Shown here piece after piece: positions 33,395-41,571 of a DNA stretch of 41,919 nucleotides. The first letter of the stretch is position 1. Each line of letters starts with the position of its first letter. A model generated the notes under the pieces. The model ran no database searches. It was not told where the DNA came from and was given only the letters and a program-made list of their open reading frames with translations. Location of the stretch: assembly GCA_019115665.1 (NCBI GenBank), contig DXDD01000071.1, positions 1-41,919 on the forward strand. The letters are read 5' to 3'. The DNA is from Candidatus Eisenbergiella pullistercoris (GTDB lineage: Bacteria; Bacillota; Clostridia; Lachnospirales; Lachnospiraceae). The translations under genes and the position numbers were made by a program.

Positions 33395-33440
33395 GCAGAC
33401 GGCCCGCCGGAATCCCTTTCCGACAGGCCGTCTGCCTTTT
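33395..33440 (+). terminator. Terminator of SpoIID-like gene
   Basis: GCAGACGGCC (33395-33404) pairs with GGCCGTCTGC (33426-33435), then CTTTT. It lies about 75 bp after the stop codon. Confidence 0.85.
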
Positions 33441-33483
33441 CACCATTTATACTTCCGGACGGTTCCGCGCCTTCCGGAGCTCT

Positions 33484-34044
33484 TTATTTTTCAAAGCTGC
33501 GCATTGCCAGAATGGTCTCCGAGATCAGATCGTCCAGGCTCCAGCCCAGCATTTCCGCGCCCCTTTCGATCGCCTCCCGGGAACAGCCGGCAGCGAACCG
33601 TTTATCCTTGAACTTTTTCTTCACGGACTTCAGCTCCAGATCCTGCACGCTCTTTGAGGGCCGCACCAGGGCTGCGGCCCAGATCAGGCCGCTCAGCTCA
33701 TCCACAGCGAACAGAACCTTTTCCATTTCCTTCTCCGGCTTCGCATCCGCCGCCGTCATCCCGTAGCCGTGGCTCGCCGTCGCGTGGATCAGCGACTCGT
33801 CCAGCCCTTCCTCACGCATGATCTCCTGAGACTTCACACAGTGCTCCTCCGGATATTTTTCAAAATCCAGATCGTGCAGAAGCCCCGCGATCCCCCAGAA
33901 ATCCGCCTCATCCGCATATCCCAGCTTTTCGGCGAAGTACCGCATGATCCCTTCCACCGTTTCCGCGTGCTGCAGGTGAAACGCATCCTGATTGTATCTG
34001 GTCAGAAGCTCCCAGGCTTCCTCTCTGGTCGGTATTTTTCCCAT
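33484..34044 (-). CDS. HD-domain hydrolase
   Basis: A 186-aa protein of the HD superfamily: QHAETVEGIMRYFAE supplies the first His, LLHDLDFEKYP the HD pair and HATASHGYG a later His, consistent with metal-dependent phosphohydrolases. I start at MGKIPTREEAW, with GGGAGG 5-6 nt upstream; nine residues of the longer frame lack a ribosome site. It lies 117 bp downstream of htpG on the same strand. Substrate unknown; often a nucleotide. Confidence 0.85.
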   Translation of the reverse strand: MGKIPTREEAWELLTRYNQDAFHLQHAETVEGIMRYFAEKLGYADEADFWGIAGLLHDLDFEKYPEEHCVKSQEIMREEGLDESLIHATASHGYGMTAADAKPEKEMEKVLFAVDELSGLIWAAALVRPSKSVQDLELKSVKKKFKDKRFAAGCSREAIERGAEMLGWSLDDLISETILAMRSFEK

Positions 34045-34161
34045 GTCTGCCTCCCGGCGGGACGGCATCAAAACGATGCCGCCGTTTCGGAACCACCGTT
34101 TCAGTGACCCGTTTCGGGGCCTCTGTTTCGGGGCCGCCCCGCGCTCTCTGCAAAAGCCGTC

Positions 34162-36300
34162 TTATTTCGTCAGCACTTCCATGATCTCATTGGATCTGGT
34201 CACGAACCGGGTCATGGCCTGCGCGTCCAGCGGGCCGTTCTGCAGCTTGGCCAGATCATAGAGCTGCTCGCAGATCAGCTTTTCGTTGGCATTGTCCGCT
34301 TCGTCCTTATGAGCGATCACATATTTCACCAGAGAATGGTTCGCGTTCAGCACCAGGGTCTCCCCTTCTCCGCCGCCAAACATGCCCATATCCATGCCGT
34401 TTGCGGCGTACATCTTCATCATATCCTGCATCCTTCTGGTCTCCTCGGAGATGGTCAGGACAGAGGATACCTTATCGTTCTTCAGCTTCTCCACCTTCAC
34501 GGTGAGCTTATCGTTTCCGAGCGCTTCGCGCACCAGCTTCTGAATGGCCTCGGACTGGGCCTCCAGCTCCTTCTGATCCTCCTCGGACACCTCGTTCTTA
34601 AAGGAATCGGTGATATCCGCGTCGATCCTGCGGAAGCGGATTCCCTCGTTCTTCATCTCCAGCTGGTTGATGAAGGGCTGGTCGATCTGGTCGGGAAGCA
34701 CCACCGCGCTCATGCCTTCCTGCTTAAACATGTTCACGTACTGGCTCTGCTGCTTTAAGTCGGTCACATAGTAGATGGTCTTTTCCTTCTTCCCGTCTTC
34801 CCCGGCCTCCGCGTTTTCGTCCGCTTTGGCGGCGTCCTTCTTTTCGTCCACCACCTCGGCCTCTACCTTTTCGCCGTTCTCATCCACAGCCGCTTCGCCC
34901 TTTTCATCCGGGTCGGACTTTCCTACCTCCAGGCAGTCGGGCAGGGTCTTATATTTGCCGTCCAGATCCTTGAACAGGATGTAGTCCGTCATCTTCTGGC
35001 AGAACTTGTCGTCCTTCAGGCAGCCGTATTTCACGAACGGGCTGATGTCGTCCCAGTATTTCTCATACTCCTCACGGGAGGTCTTGCACAGGCCGGCCAG
35101 CTTGTCCGCCACCTTCTTGGTGATGTAATCGGAGATCTTCTTCACGAAGCCGTCGTTCTGCAGCGCGCTTCTGGAAACGTTCAGCGGCAGATCCGGGCAG
35201 TCGATCACACCCTTTAAGAGCATCAGGAATTCCGGAATAACCTCCTTGATGTTGTCCGCGATGAAGACCTGATTGTTGTACAGCTTGATCACGCCCTCGA
35301 TGGACTCGTACTCCATGTTGATCTTGGGGAAGTACAGAATGCCCTTTAAGTTGAACGGATAATCCATGTTCAGATGGATCCAGAACAGCGGCTCCTTATA
35401 ATCATGGAATACCTTCCGGTAAAATTCAATATAATCGTCCTTCTGGCATTCGCTGGGATTCTTCGTCCACAGCGGATGGATGTCGTTCATGAGAACGGGA
35501 CGCTTCTTAATTTTCAGGCGGACAGGCTCGGGTTTCTCCTCTTCCTTTTCGCCTTCCTCTCCATCCTTCTTTTCTTCCTTCTTTTCCTTCTTCTCCGGCT
35601 GGATGGTCTCCAGCACCACGTCCGTATCCAGCTTCTCATCCTCGTTGATGGTCTGGGTCTCCGGCGTGTTCTCTCTGGACAGCCAGATCTCTACCGGCAT
35701 GAAGGAGCAGTATTTCTGAATGACCTCTTCCGCCTTATACTCGTTGCAGAACTGCAGGCAGTCCTCGTTCAAAAACAGCGTAACCTGCGTTCCCACCTGA
35801 TCCCAGGCGCCGTCCGTCATGGAAAATTCCGTGCCGCCGTCGCATTCCCAGTGGACCGGAACCGCGCCTTCCTTATAGGAAAGGGTATCGATGTGCACCT
35901 CGTCCGCCACCATGAACGCGGAATAAAAGCCCAGACCGAAATGGCCGATGATCTGATTGTCGTCGGACTTGTCCTTATATTTCTCAATGAAATCAGCCGC
36001 GCCGGAAAAAGCGATCTGGTTGATGTATTCCTCCACCTCGTCCGCCGTCATGCCGAGTCCGTTATCGATAAACTTTAACGTCTTCTCCTCCGGATTGACG
36101 ATCACCTGGATCTGCGGCTTATAATCCTCCGGAAGATGGCTCTCTCCCATCACGTCCAGCTTCTTTCTCTTGGTGATGGCGTCGCAGCCGTTGGAGATCA
36201 GCTCTCTGTAGAAAATATCGTGGTCTGAATACAGCCACTTCTTAATGATCGGAAAAATGTTTTCGCTGTTAATGGACAGACTTCCATGTCTCTCTGCCAT
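34162..36300 (-). CDS. htpG: Chaperone HtpG (Hsp90) with charged inserts
   Basis: A 712-aa Hsp90. The N-terminal ATPase has RELISNGCDAI (33-42, catalytic Glu and Mg-binding Asn), FIDNGLGMT (78-85) and GHFGLGFYSAFMV. Unusually, a Lys/Glu-rich linker lies at about 235-259, between the N-terminal and middle domains, and a second acidic insert at about 462-507; most bacterial HtpG are near 620-640 aa and lack them. The middle domain keeps LPLNVSRSALQ with its conserved Arg. ATG 36300 has AAAGGA 11 nt upstream. A GTG nine bases earlier is too close to that site. A CIRCE operator lies upstream. Confidence 0.95.
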   Translation of the reverse strand: MAERHGSLSINSENIFPIIKKWLYSDHDIFYRELISNGCDAITKRKKLDVMGESHLPEDYKPQIQVIVNPEEKTLKFIDNGLGMTADEVEEYINQIAFSGAADFIEKYKDKSDDNQIIGHFGLGFYSAFMVADEVHIDTLSYKEGAVPVHWECDGGTEFSMTDGAWDQVGTQVTLFLNEDCLQFCNEYKAEEVIQKYCSFMPVEIWLSRENTPETQTINEDEKLDTDVVLETIQPEKKEKKEEKKDGEEGEKEEEKPEPVRLKIKKRPVLMNDIHPLWTKNPSECQKDDYIEFYRKVFHDYKEPLFWIHLNMDYPFNLKGILYFPKINMEYESIEGVIKLYNNQVFIADNIKEVIPEFLMLLKGVIDCPDLPLNVSRSALQNDGFVKKISDYITKKVADKLAGLCKTSREEYEKYWDDISPFVKYGCLKDDKFCQKMTDYILFKDLDGKYKTLPDCLEVGKSDPDEKGEAAVDENGEKVEAEVVDEKKDAAKADENAEAGEDGKKEKTIYYVTDLKQQSQYVNMFKQEGMSAVVLPDQIDQPFINQLEMKNEGIRFRRIDADITDSFKNEVSEEDQKELEAQSEAIQKLVREALGNDKLTVKVEKLKNDKVSSVLTISEETRRMQDMMKMYAANGMDMGMFGGGEGETLVLNANHSLVKYVIAHKDEADNANEKLICEQLYDLAKLQNGPLDAQAMTRFVTRSNEIMEVLTK

Positions 36301-36391
36301 AGTAATCACGTTCCTTTCTCTCTTTTATGGAAAACACCCGTTTCCGGCGGTTAACCGTTCCGGCAACCCAATGTTTTCAGCTTTGATACTT

Positions 36392-36420
36392 AGTTTACTT
36401 CCGCGGATAAGAAATGTCAA
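36392..36420 (-). promoter_or_regulatory. htpG promoter
   Basis: Minus strand TTGACA (36420-36415), 17 bp, TAAACT (36397-36392), giving a leader of about 85 nt before ATG 36300. The CIRCE element ends 7 bp upstream of the -35. Confidence 0.85.
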
Positions 36421-36427
36421 TAGAAAA

Positions 36428-36454
36428 TTAGCACTCATTTAAAATGAGTGCTAA
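36428..36454 (-). promoter_or_regulatory. CIRCE operator (HrcA site)
   Basis: Exact consensus TTAGCACTC-N9-GAGTGCTAA. HrcA binds this element and represses class I heat-shock genes. Here it serves htpG and lies just upstream of the -35 rather than over the start site. Confidence 0.95.
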
Positions 36455-36527
36455 TAAAGCTTCCATCCTCTGAACGCCCCGTCGTCCTCAGGCCCGGATG
36501 TCAGCCCGGCTCCTGCGGTCTGCGAAA

Positions 36528-36565
36528 CGCTGACAGGCTCCCGTCCGTCGGTATATTCGTCAGCG
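36528..36565 (-). terminator. Possible terminator at glgB stop
   Basis: CGCTGAC (minus, complement of 36565-36559, including the glgB TGA) pairs with GTCAGCG (36534-36528), followed by TTTCGC. The T tract is short and the loop long, so this is tentative. Confidence 0.4.
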
Positions 36566-38539
36566 GCCGCTGCCCTTCATCAGGTACAGCGCGCCGAATG
36601 CGGGCAGATCGACCGTCAGCTTTCCATCCTTCGCCGAAAAAATCGTTCCCCGTTCTTTCCCGGCGCTTCTCTTTCCGCCGTAAATATCCCAGTCGCTGGA
36701 AAGGCAGAGCGTCCAGGCGCTTTCCTCCTGCCCGTCCGCTTCCTTTTTCGTCTCCTTTTCCATATTCTTTTTCGCGCCCTTTCCCGCGCTCTTTTCTCCC
36801 ATCTCCTTTTCCTCCGTACTCAGGTTCTCTACCGCGCTCAGCTGCAGTTCAAAGCCTTTCTGTTCCTTTTCCGAGAAATTGAATAAAGCCAGAAGCTCCT
36901 GCCTGCCATCCGTGCGCAGGAAGGCATAGACACATTTCTCCTCCTCATGGCAGTCCGCCCAGCGAAAGCCCGCCCTCTCATAGTCCAGCGCCCAGAGCGC
37001 CGGCCTTTCCAGATAAAAGCGGTTCAGCTCCTTCATGAAGCGGTGGAAGGCGTCGTGAATGGGGAAAGAAAGAAGCTCCCAGTCCAGAGGCCGCTTCTCG
37101 TCCCACTCCCGGAAATGGGCCAGCTCGTTTCCCATGAAATTCAGCTTTTTCCCCGGATGGGCGTACATATACATATACAGGGCCCGGGCCTGCGGGAATT
37201 TTTTCTCATAATCCCCGTTCATCTTCTGGATGATGGTCGCCTTGCCGTGCACCACCTCGTCGTGGGAAAAGGGCAGAAGATAATTTTCATCATAATAGTA
37301 CATCAGGGAAAAGGTCAGCTTATGATAATCCCTGCTCCGGTATTCCGGGTCGGTGCGGAAATAATCCAGCGTATCGTTCATCCATCCCATGTCCCACTTG
37401 TAATCGAAGCCCAGTCCGCCTTCGGAAACCGGCTTCGTCACGCCGGGGAAGCTGGTGGAATCCTCCGCAGCCAGCAGGATGCCGGGATTGCGCTCCTTGA
37501 GCCCCCTGTTCATGTACTGCAGGAAGGAAACCGCGTTTCCGTTCACGCCCCTCTGCGGCTGTCCCTGCCAGTAGATCATGTTGCTGATGGCGTCCATGCG
37601 CAGTCCGTCAAAATGATATTCCTTCAGCCAGTACTCGGCGCAGGACTGCAGGAAGCTCCTCACCTCTCCGCGGGAATGCATGAAATTCCTGCTTCCCCAT
37701 TCGCTGTTTCCCACATCGCTGTTGGGGTATTCATACAGCGCGGTCCCGTCGTATTCCGCCAGGGCATAATCATCCACCGCGAAATGCACCGGCACAAAAT
37801 CAAGGATCAGCCCGATCCCGTTCTGATGGAACAGATCCACCATCCGCTTCAGGTCGTCCGCCGTCCCATAGCGGGAGGTGGGGCTGAAAAAGCCGGTCTG
37901 CTGATAGCCCCAGGATTCGTCGCAGGGATGCTCTCCCAGCGGCATCAGCTCCACATAATTGTAACCGTACTCCTTCAGATAGGGGATCAGCTCCTGCGCA
38001 AGCTCGTCGTATCGATACCAGCTCTCCCCCCTGTCCGTTCCTTCCAAAGCCCTCTGTTCCCCGGAAGTCTGCCGTCCTCCGGAAGTCTGCCGCCCTCCGG
38101 AAGCCTTCTGCTTCCAGGATCCGGCATGCAGCTCATAGATATTTAAAGGCCCGTTCTTACAGTCGTTCCTTTTTTTCATCCAGCCGGAATCATGGAACCG
38201 GTAGCTCTCCATGTCCCGGATAAAGCTGGCGTTCTGTGGCCTCAGCTCCATGCCGAAGCCATAGGGATCGCAGTGATCCCGGAAGCTTCCGTCCCTTCTC
38301 CAGATGCGGTACTTATACATATCCCCCGCCCTGGCCTGCGGGATTCTGCATTCCCAGAAATTCCCGTCATAGGTCTTCTCCATCGGCGTCTCCTGCCACC
38401 CGTTGAAGGAGCCGATCACGGAAACCCTCTGCGCCGCCGGAGCAAAGGTACAGAATACCGCGCCCCCCTTCTGCACCTTGCAGCCCAGATACTCATATGC
38501 GTCAAAAATCTTTCCGGTATAGAATCCGTACCTGTCCAT
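36560..38539 (-). CDS. glgB: 1,4-alpha-glucan branching enzyme
   Basis: A 659-aa GH13 enzyme introducing alpha-1,6 branches into glycogen. An N-terminal CBM48 domain (about 25-115, VIGSFNGWQETPM) precedes the barrel. Catalytic residues: D316 in FDGLRMDAIS, E359 in LLAAEDST, D427 in PFSHDE. GYQQTGFFSPTSRYGT is the typical branching-enzyme segment. Two inserts are odd: a Gly/Ser/Arg/Gln repeat at about 146-172 and a Lys/Glu-rich stretch in the C-terminal domain. No other glycogen genes are next to it. Confidence 0.94.
   Translation of the reverse strand: MDRYGFYTGKIFDAYEYLGCKVQKGGAVFCTFAPAAQRVSVIGSFNGWQETPMEKTYDGNFWECRIPQARAGDMYKYRIWRRDGSFRDHCDPYGFGMELRPQNASFIRDMESYRFHDSGWMKKRNDCKNGPLNIYELHAGSWKQKASGGRQTSGGRQTSGEQRALEGTDRGESWYRYDELAQELIPYLKEYGYNYVELMPLGEHPCDESWGYQQTGFFSPTSRYGTADDLKRMVDLFHQNGIGLILDFVPVHFAVDDYALAEYDGTALYEYPNSDVGNSEWGSRNFMHSRGEVRSFLQSCAEYWLKEYHFDGLRMDAISNMIYWQGQPQRGVNGNAVSFLQYMNRGLKERNPGILLAAEDSTSFPGVTKPVSEGGLGFDYKWDMGWMNDTLDYFRTDPEYRSRDYHKLTFSLMYYYDENYLLPFSHDEVVHGKATIIQKMNGDYEKKFPQARALYMYMYAHPGKKLNFMGNELAHFREWDEKRPLDWELLSFPIHDAFHRFMKELNRFYLERPALWALDYERAGFRWADCHEEEKCVYAFLRTDGRQELLALFNFSEKEQKGFELQLSAVENLSTEEKEMGEKSAGKGAKKNMEKETKKEADGQEESAWTLCLSSDWDIYGGKRSAGKERGTIFSAKDGKLTVDLPAFGALYLMKGSGR
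38061..38105 (-). repeat. 18-bp in-frame repeats in glgB
   Basis: CCGGAAGTCTGCCG occurs at 38061 and 38079, with a degenerate third start at 38097 (CCGGAAGCC). The period is 18 bp and encodes SGGRQT repeats in the insert near residue 146 of GlgB. Confidence 0.9.
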
Positions 38540-38617
38540 AACAGCTCCGCCGTCCTCCCTGTGCCGGAAAAACGGCGCCCTCCTTTCCCTTCTCCCGTTC
38601 AGACCGTCTTTGTTTAT

Positions 38618-38646
38618 TTGACTGCCGTCGTTTATTTTGCTACAAT
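38618..38646 (+). promoter_or_regulatory. Promoter of tetR gene
   Basis: TTGACT (38618-38623), 17 bp, TACAAT (38641-38646). It lies in the divergent region between glgB and tetR; a leader of about 120 nt follows. Confidence 0.75.
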
Positions 38647-38773
38647 CATTTTAGCCGTTCCGGCTGACGGCTTCCACCGTCAGTTTCCGGGAAAGGTCGC
38701 TTATTCAACGGATTTGAAAAAATGTCGGAAAGAGGGAGCCGGCCCGCGCCCGCTTTCCCGGAAAGGAAGCGCC

Positions 38774-39349
38774 ATGGATCTTCGCGTGCAGAGAACCAGA
38801 AAAAATATCCGGGACGCCTTCATTGAACTGCGTTCCCGGAAACCGATTGAAAAAATCACAGTAAAAGAGCTGGCAGAAGCCGCCTTTATCAATAAGGCAA
38901 CCTTCTACCAGCACTATGAGGATCTTTATGATCTGTCAGAATCCATGGAAAACGAGCTGATCGACAACATCATCAGCTCCATCCCCCATCCGGACACGCT
39001 GCTTGACGATCCGGAGCAGGCGACGCTGGAGATCTTCGGCGCCTTTTCCGGCCAGACGCGGCTTCTTGACATTCTTTTTTCCGGCAGCCGCAGAAGCGTC
39101 CTGATCGGAAAGCTGGAAAGCCGCATCCGGAATCTGATGCTGCGTAAATACCCGGACTATGAAGGAGATCTGGAAAAGGAGATCCTGATCACCTTTCTCA
39201 TCCAGGGATCCTTCCACGCCTATCTGAAGCACTCCGGCTCCGGCCGGCAGAACAGTCCGCAGACCGTGCGTCTCATCGCCGCGCTGGTCAAGCGCCTGCA
39301 GCCGTTTCCCGACGGGCTTCCGGATGAAAATACTGCTCATAAATCCTGA
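38774..39349 (+). CDS. TetR/AcrR-family regulator
   Basis: A 191-aa regulator: N-terminal helix-turn-helix RTRKNIRDAFIELRSRKPIE, then ITVKELAEAAFINKATFYQH, and a variable ligand-binding C-terminal region. AAAGGA lies 6 nt before the ATG. The open frame extends far upstream as a shadow of glgB, but this start is clear from the family pattern. It is divergent from glgB, which may be a target, and its 3' end overlaps the convergent lipoprotein gene by 62 bp. Confidence 0.9.
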   Translation: MDLRVQRTRKNIRDAFIELRSRKPIEKITVKELAEAAFINKATFYQHYEDLYDLSESMENELIDNIISSIPHPDTLLDDPEQATLEIFGAFSGQTRLLDILFSGSRRSVLIGKLESRIRNLMLRKYPDYEGDLEKEILITFLIQGSFHAYLKHSGSGRQNSPQTVRLIAALVKRLQPFPDGLPDENTAHKS

Positions 39350-40388
39350 AAAAGCCGTCCGTCTCCACCGCTTCCTCCCGGATCATGGTCACGGACTCCC
39401 ACAGAGGCTCATTCAGATTCCGGGGCAGGGAATCCACAAAGGCGTCGTATTCCTCGCCGAACACCTCGTCCCTTCTCTGCTCCGCGATCTTTTCCTTATT
39501 GCGGTCCGTTTCCTCCCGGTTAAAGGTGCTGACGCACTTGATGATCTCATATCCTTCAGCGGTCTCCACCACGCCGCTGATTTCGTCCGTTCCCAGGTTG
39601 AAGGCCGCTTCTTCAAAGGCCGCCTCCATTTCCCCTTTCCCAAAGGAAAGGGTGCTCTCCCCCGCGTCGCTGTATTTTTCGATCAAGGACTCGAACGCCT
39701 CTCCGGAAACCGCTTCCCTTCGCACGCGCTGCGCTTCTTCCCGGCAGCGTTCCTTTTCCTCTTCTGAAAAAGGAGTGACCGTCCCGTCCGCATTATGCGT
39801 CACCGTACGGATCAGGATATGCTGGACGGTAATGGTCCGCGCCTCGTCGTCGCTGATCTCCGGATTGATATCCCCGATGATCTCCTGATACACCTTGTCC
39901 GCCAGGGCATAATCCCGGTACATCCCTTCCGCCAGCTCCGGAGTCACTCCCAGGATCTGCCTTTCCTCCCCGCCGAGGGATTCCAGATAGGCCGCCGCCG
40001 TCTCCTGCACAAGCGCCTCTTCTTCCGCTTCCAGCGCGATGCCCCGTCTTTTTGCCAGAAGGGTCATCGCCTTGACCTGGGACAGCTTCCCAAGCACATT
40101 CTCCTTCAGCCGCTCCTCCAGATCCGTCCCGTCTCCCGCCGCATTCCAGATCTCCTCCCCGTATACCGATTCATACAGGTTCTGCTCTGTCGCAAGATAC
40201 ACCCTTGCCTCAGCCAGGCTGCAGGAGGCGTCCGCCAGCCGGAACACCTCGTTCCTGCGAAAGCCCGTGGTCAGGACCACATCCAGCGTGCCGTCTCCGC
40301 ATCCCGCCAGAGGCAGGAGCAGCAGGGCCGCGAGGAAAAACGCGCAGATCCGTGAAGCTCTTCTCCTGTTTTCTTTTCTCTTACCCAT
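39288..40388 (-). CDS. PrsA-like peptidyl-prolyl isomerase lipoprotein
   Basis: A 366-aa exported protein. Basic N-terminus, hydrophobic helix and lipobox LAGC (Cys 30) mark a lipoprotein. A SurA-N-like helical region precedes a parvulin domain (about 188-300; VQHILIRTVTHN, TLSFGKGEMEAAFEEAAFNL, then EISGVVETAEGYEIIKC). It likely assists folding of secreted proteins outside the membrane. Its last 62 bp overlap the tetR 3' end in the opposite direction. It follows ilvE by 18 bp and is probably cotranscribed. Confidence 0.87.
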   Translation of the reverse strand: MGKRKENRRRASRICAFFLAALLLLPLAGCGDGTLDVVLTTGFRRNEVFRLADASCSLAEARVYLATEQNLYESVYGEEIWNAAGDGTDLEERLKENVLGKLSQVKAMTLLAKRRGIALEAEEEALVQETAAAYLESLGGEERQILGVTPELAEGMYRDYALADKVYQEIIGDINPEISDDEARTITVQHILIRTVTHNADGTVTPFSEEEKERCREEAQRVRREAVSGEAFESLIEKYSDAGESTLSFGKGEMEAAFEEAAFNLGTDEISGVVETAEGYEIIKCVSTFNREETDRNKEKIAEQRRDEVFGEEYDAFVDSLPRNLNEPLWESVTMIREEAVETDGFFRIYEQYFHPEARRETAAGA

Positions 40389-40406
40389 ACGCAGCGCTCA
40401 GCCGGA

Positions 40407-41432
40407 TCAGAGGATCCTTCTCACCCAGCCTTCAGGCCCTTCGATCCTGCCCATCTGGATTCCGGTCAGGGTATCGTAGAGCTTTCTGATCACAGGCCCC
40501 ATCTCGTCCATTCCGCTGGCAAGGCAGATATCTCTTCCGTGATCCACGATCTTTCCTACCGGGCTGATCACGGCGGCAGTACCGCACAGGCCGCATTCCG
40601 CGAAGTCCTTCACCTCTTCCAGCTTCACGGGACGCTCCTCCACCTCCATGCCGAGGATGTCTCTGGCAACCACCACCAGGGAACGCCTCGTGATGGAAGG
40701 CAGGATGCTTCCCGACTTGGGGATGACGATCCTTCCGTCCTTATCCACGAACAGGAAGTTGGCTCCGCCCGTCTCCTCCACGTAGGTTCTCGTGGCAGGA
40801 TCCAGGAACATGTTCTCGTCAAAGCCGTTGGCGTGGGCAGTCACGCCGGCATGCAGGCTCATGGCATAATTCAGGCCCGCCTTGATATGTCCGGTGCCGT
40901 GCGGGGCCGCACGGTCAAAGTCGCTCACGCACAGAGTCAGAGGCTTCGCGCCGCCCTTGAAATAAGGTCCCACCGGCGTGACGAAAACGCGGAACTGATA
41001 TTCCTCGGCGGGCTTTACGCCGATCACCGGGGAGCTTGCAAACATGTAGGGCCGGATATACAGGGTCGCGCCGCTTCCGTAGGGAGGAACCCACGCCGCG
41101 TTCGCCGCGACCACCTGATCGATGGCGTCCAGGAACCTTTCCTTGGGGAAGGGAGGCATTTCCAGACGCTTCGCGCTGTCGATCATGCGTTCCGCATTCA
41201 TATCGGGACGGAAGGTAACGATGTGGCCTTCTTCTGTCGTATAGGCCTTCAGGCCCTCAAAAACCTCCTGGCAGTACTGCAGGATCCCCGCGCATTCGTT
41301 CAGCACCACCTGCGCGTCGTCCGTCAGCGTTCCTTCATCCCAGGCGCCGTTCTTATAATTGGAAACATAACGCTTGTCCGTTACCATATAACCGAAGCCG
41401 AGATTGGCCCAGTCGATGTTTTTCTTTTCCAT
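40407..41432 (-). CDS. ilvE: Branched-chain amino acid aminotransferase
   Basis: A 341-aa class IV PLP enzyme interconverting valine, leucine and isoleucine with their 2-oxo acids. PLP lysine is in GHIKAGLNYAMS; NECAGILQYCQEVFEGLKAY, YVEETGGANFLFV and GTAAVISPVG are typical. GGAGGT precedes ATG 41432 by 4-5 nt; an in-frame ATG at 41468 would add 12 residues without a good site. No T-box is visible in its leader. Confidence 0.95.
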   Translation of the reverse strand: MEKKNIDWANLGFGYMVTDKRYVSNYKNGAWDEGTLTDDAQVVLNECAGILQYCQEVFEGLKAYTTEEGHIVTFRPDMNAERMIDSAKRLEMPPFPKERFLDAIDQVVAANAAWVPPYGSGATLYIRPYMFASSPVIGVKPAEEYQFRVFVTPVGPYFKGGAKPLTLCVSDFDRAAPHGTGHIKAGLNYAMSLHAGVTAHANGFDENMFLDPATRTYVEETGGANFLFVDKDGRIVIPKSGSILPSITRRSLVVVARDILGMEVEERPVKLEEVKDFAECGLCGTAAVISPVGKIVDHGRDICLASGMDEMGPVIRKLYDTLTGIQMGRIEGPEGWVRRIL

Positions 41433-41504
41433 CACTACCTCCATTCCGAAGCGGGAAACGCACTTCATTCTGCTGCATCGTTAAACTCATTTACATCGTC
41501 TGTT

Positions 41505-41532
41505 ATTATATCACCATTTTCTGACGCGTCAA
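41505..41532 (-). promoter_or_regulatory. Promoter of ilvE
   Basis: Minus strand TTGACG (41532-41527), 16 bp, TATAAT (41510-41505). Transcription would begin about 65 nt before the ilvE start. Confidence 0.75.
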
Positions 41533-41571
41533 AGTTTTTTTTGCACAAAGATGCCGTATGCAGCCCGGATC

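Noticed and set aside
38192..38773. N-terminal extension of the TetR gene
   Set aside because: This part lies antisense to glgB and across the tetR promoter; TetR proteins start at the chosen ATG.
41433..41571. T-box leader for ilvE
   Set aside because: The leader is only about 65 nt with no T-box core sequence or terminator.
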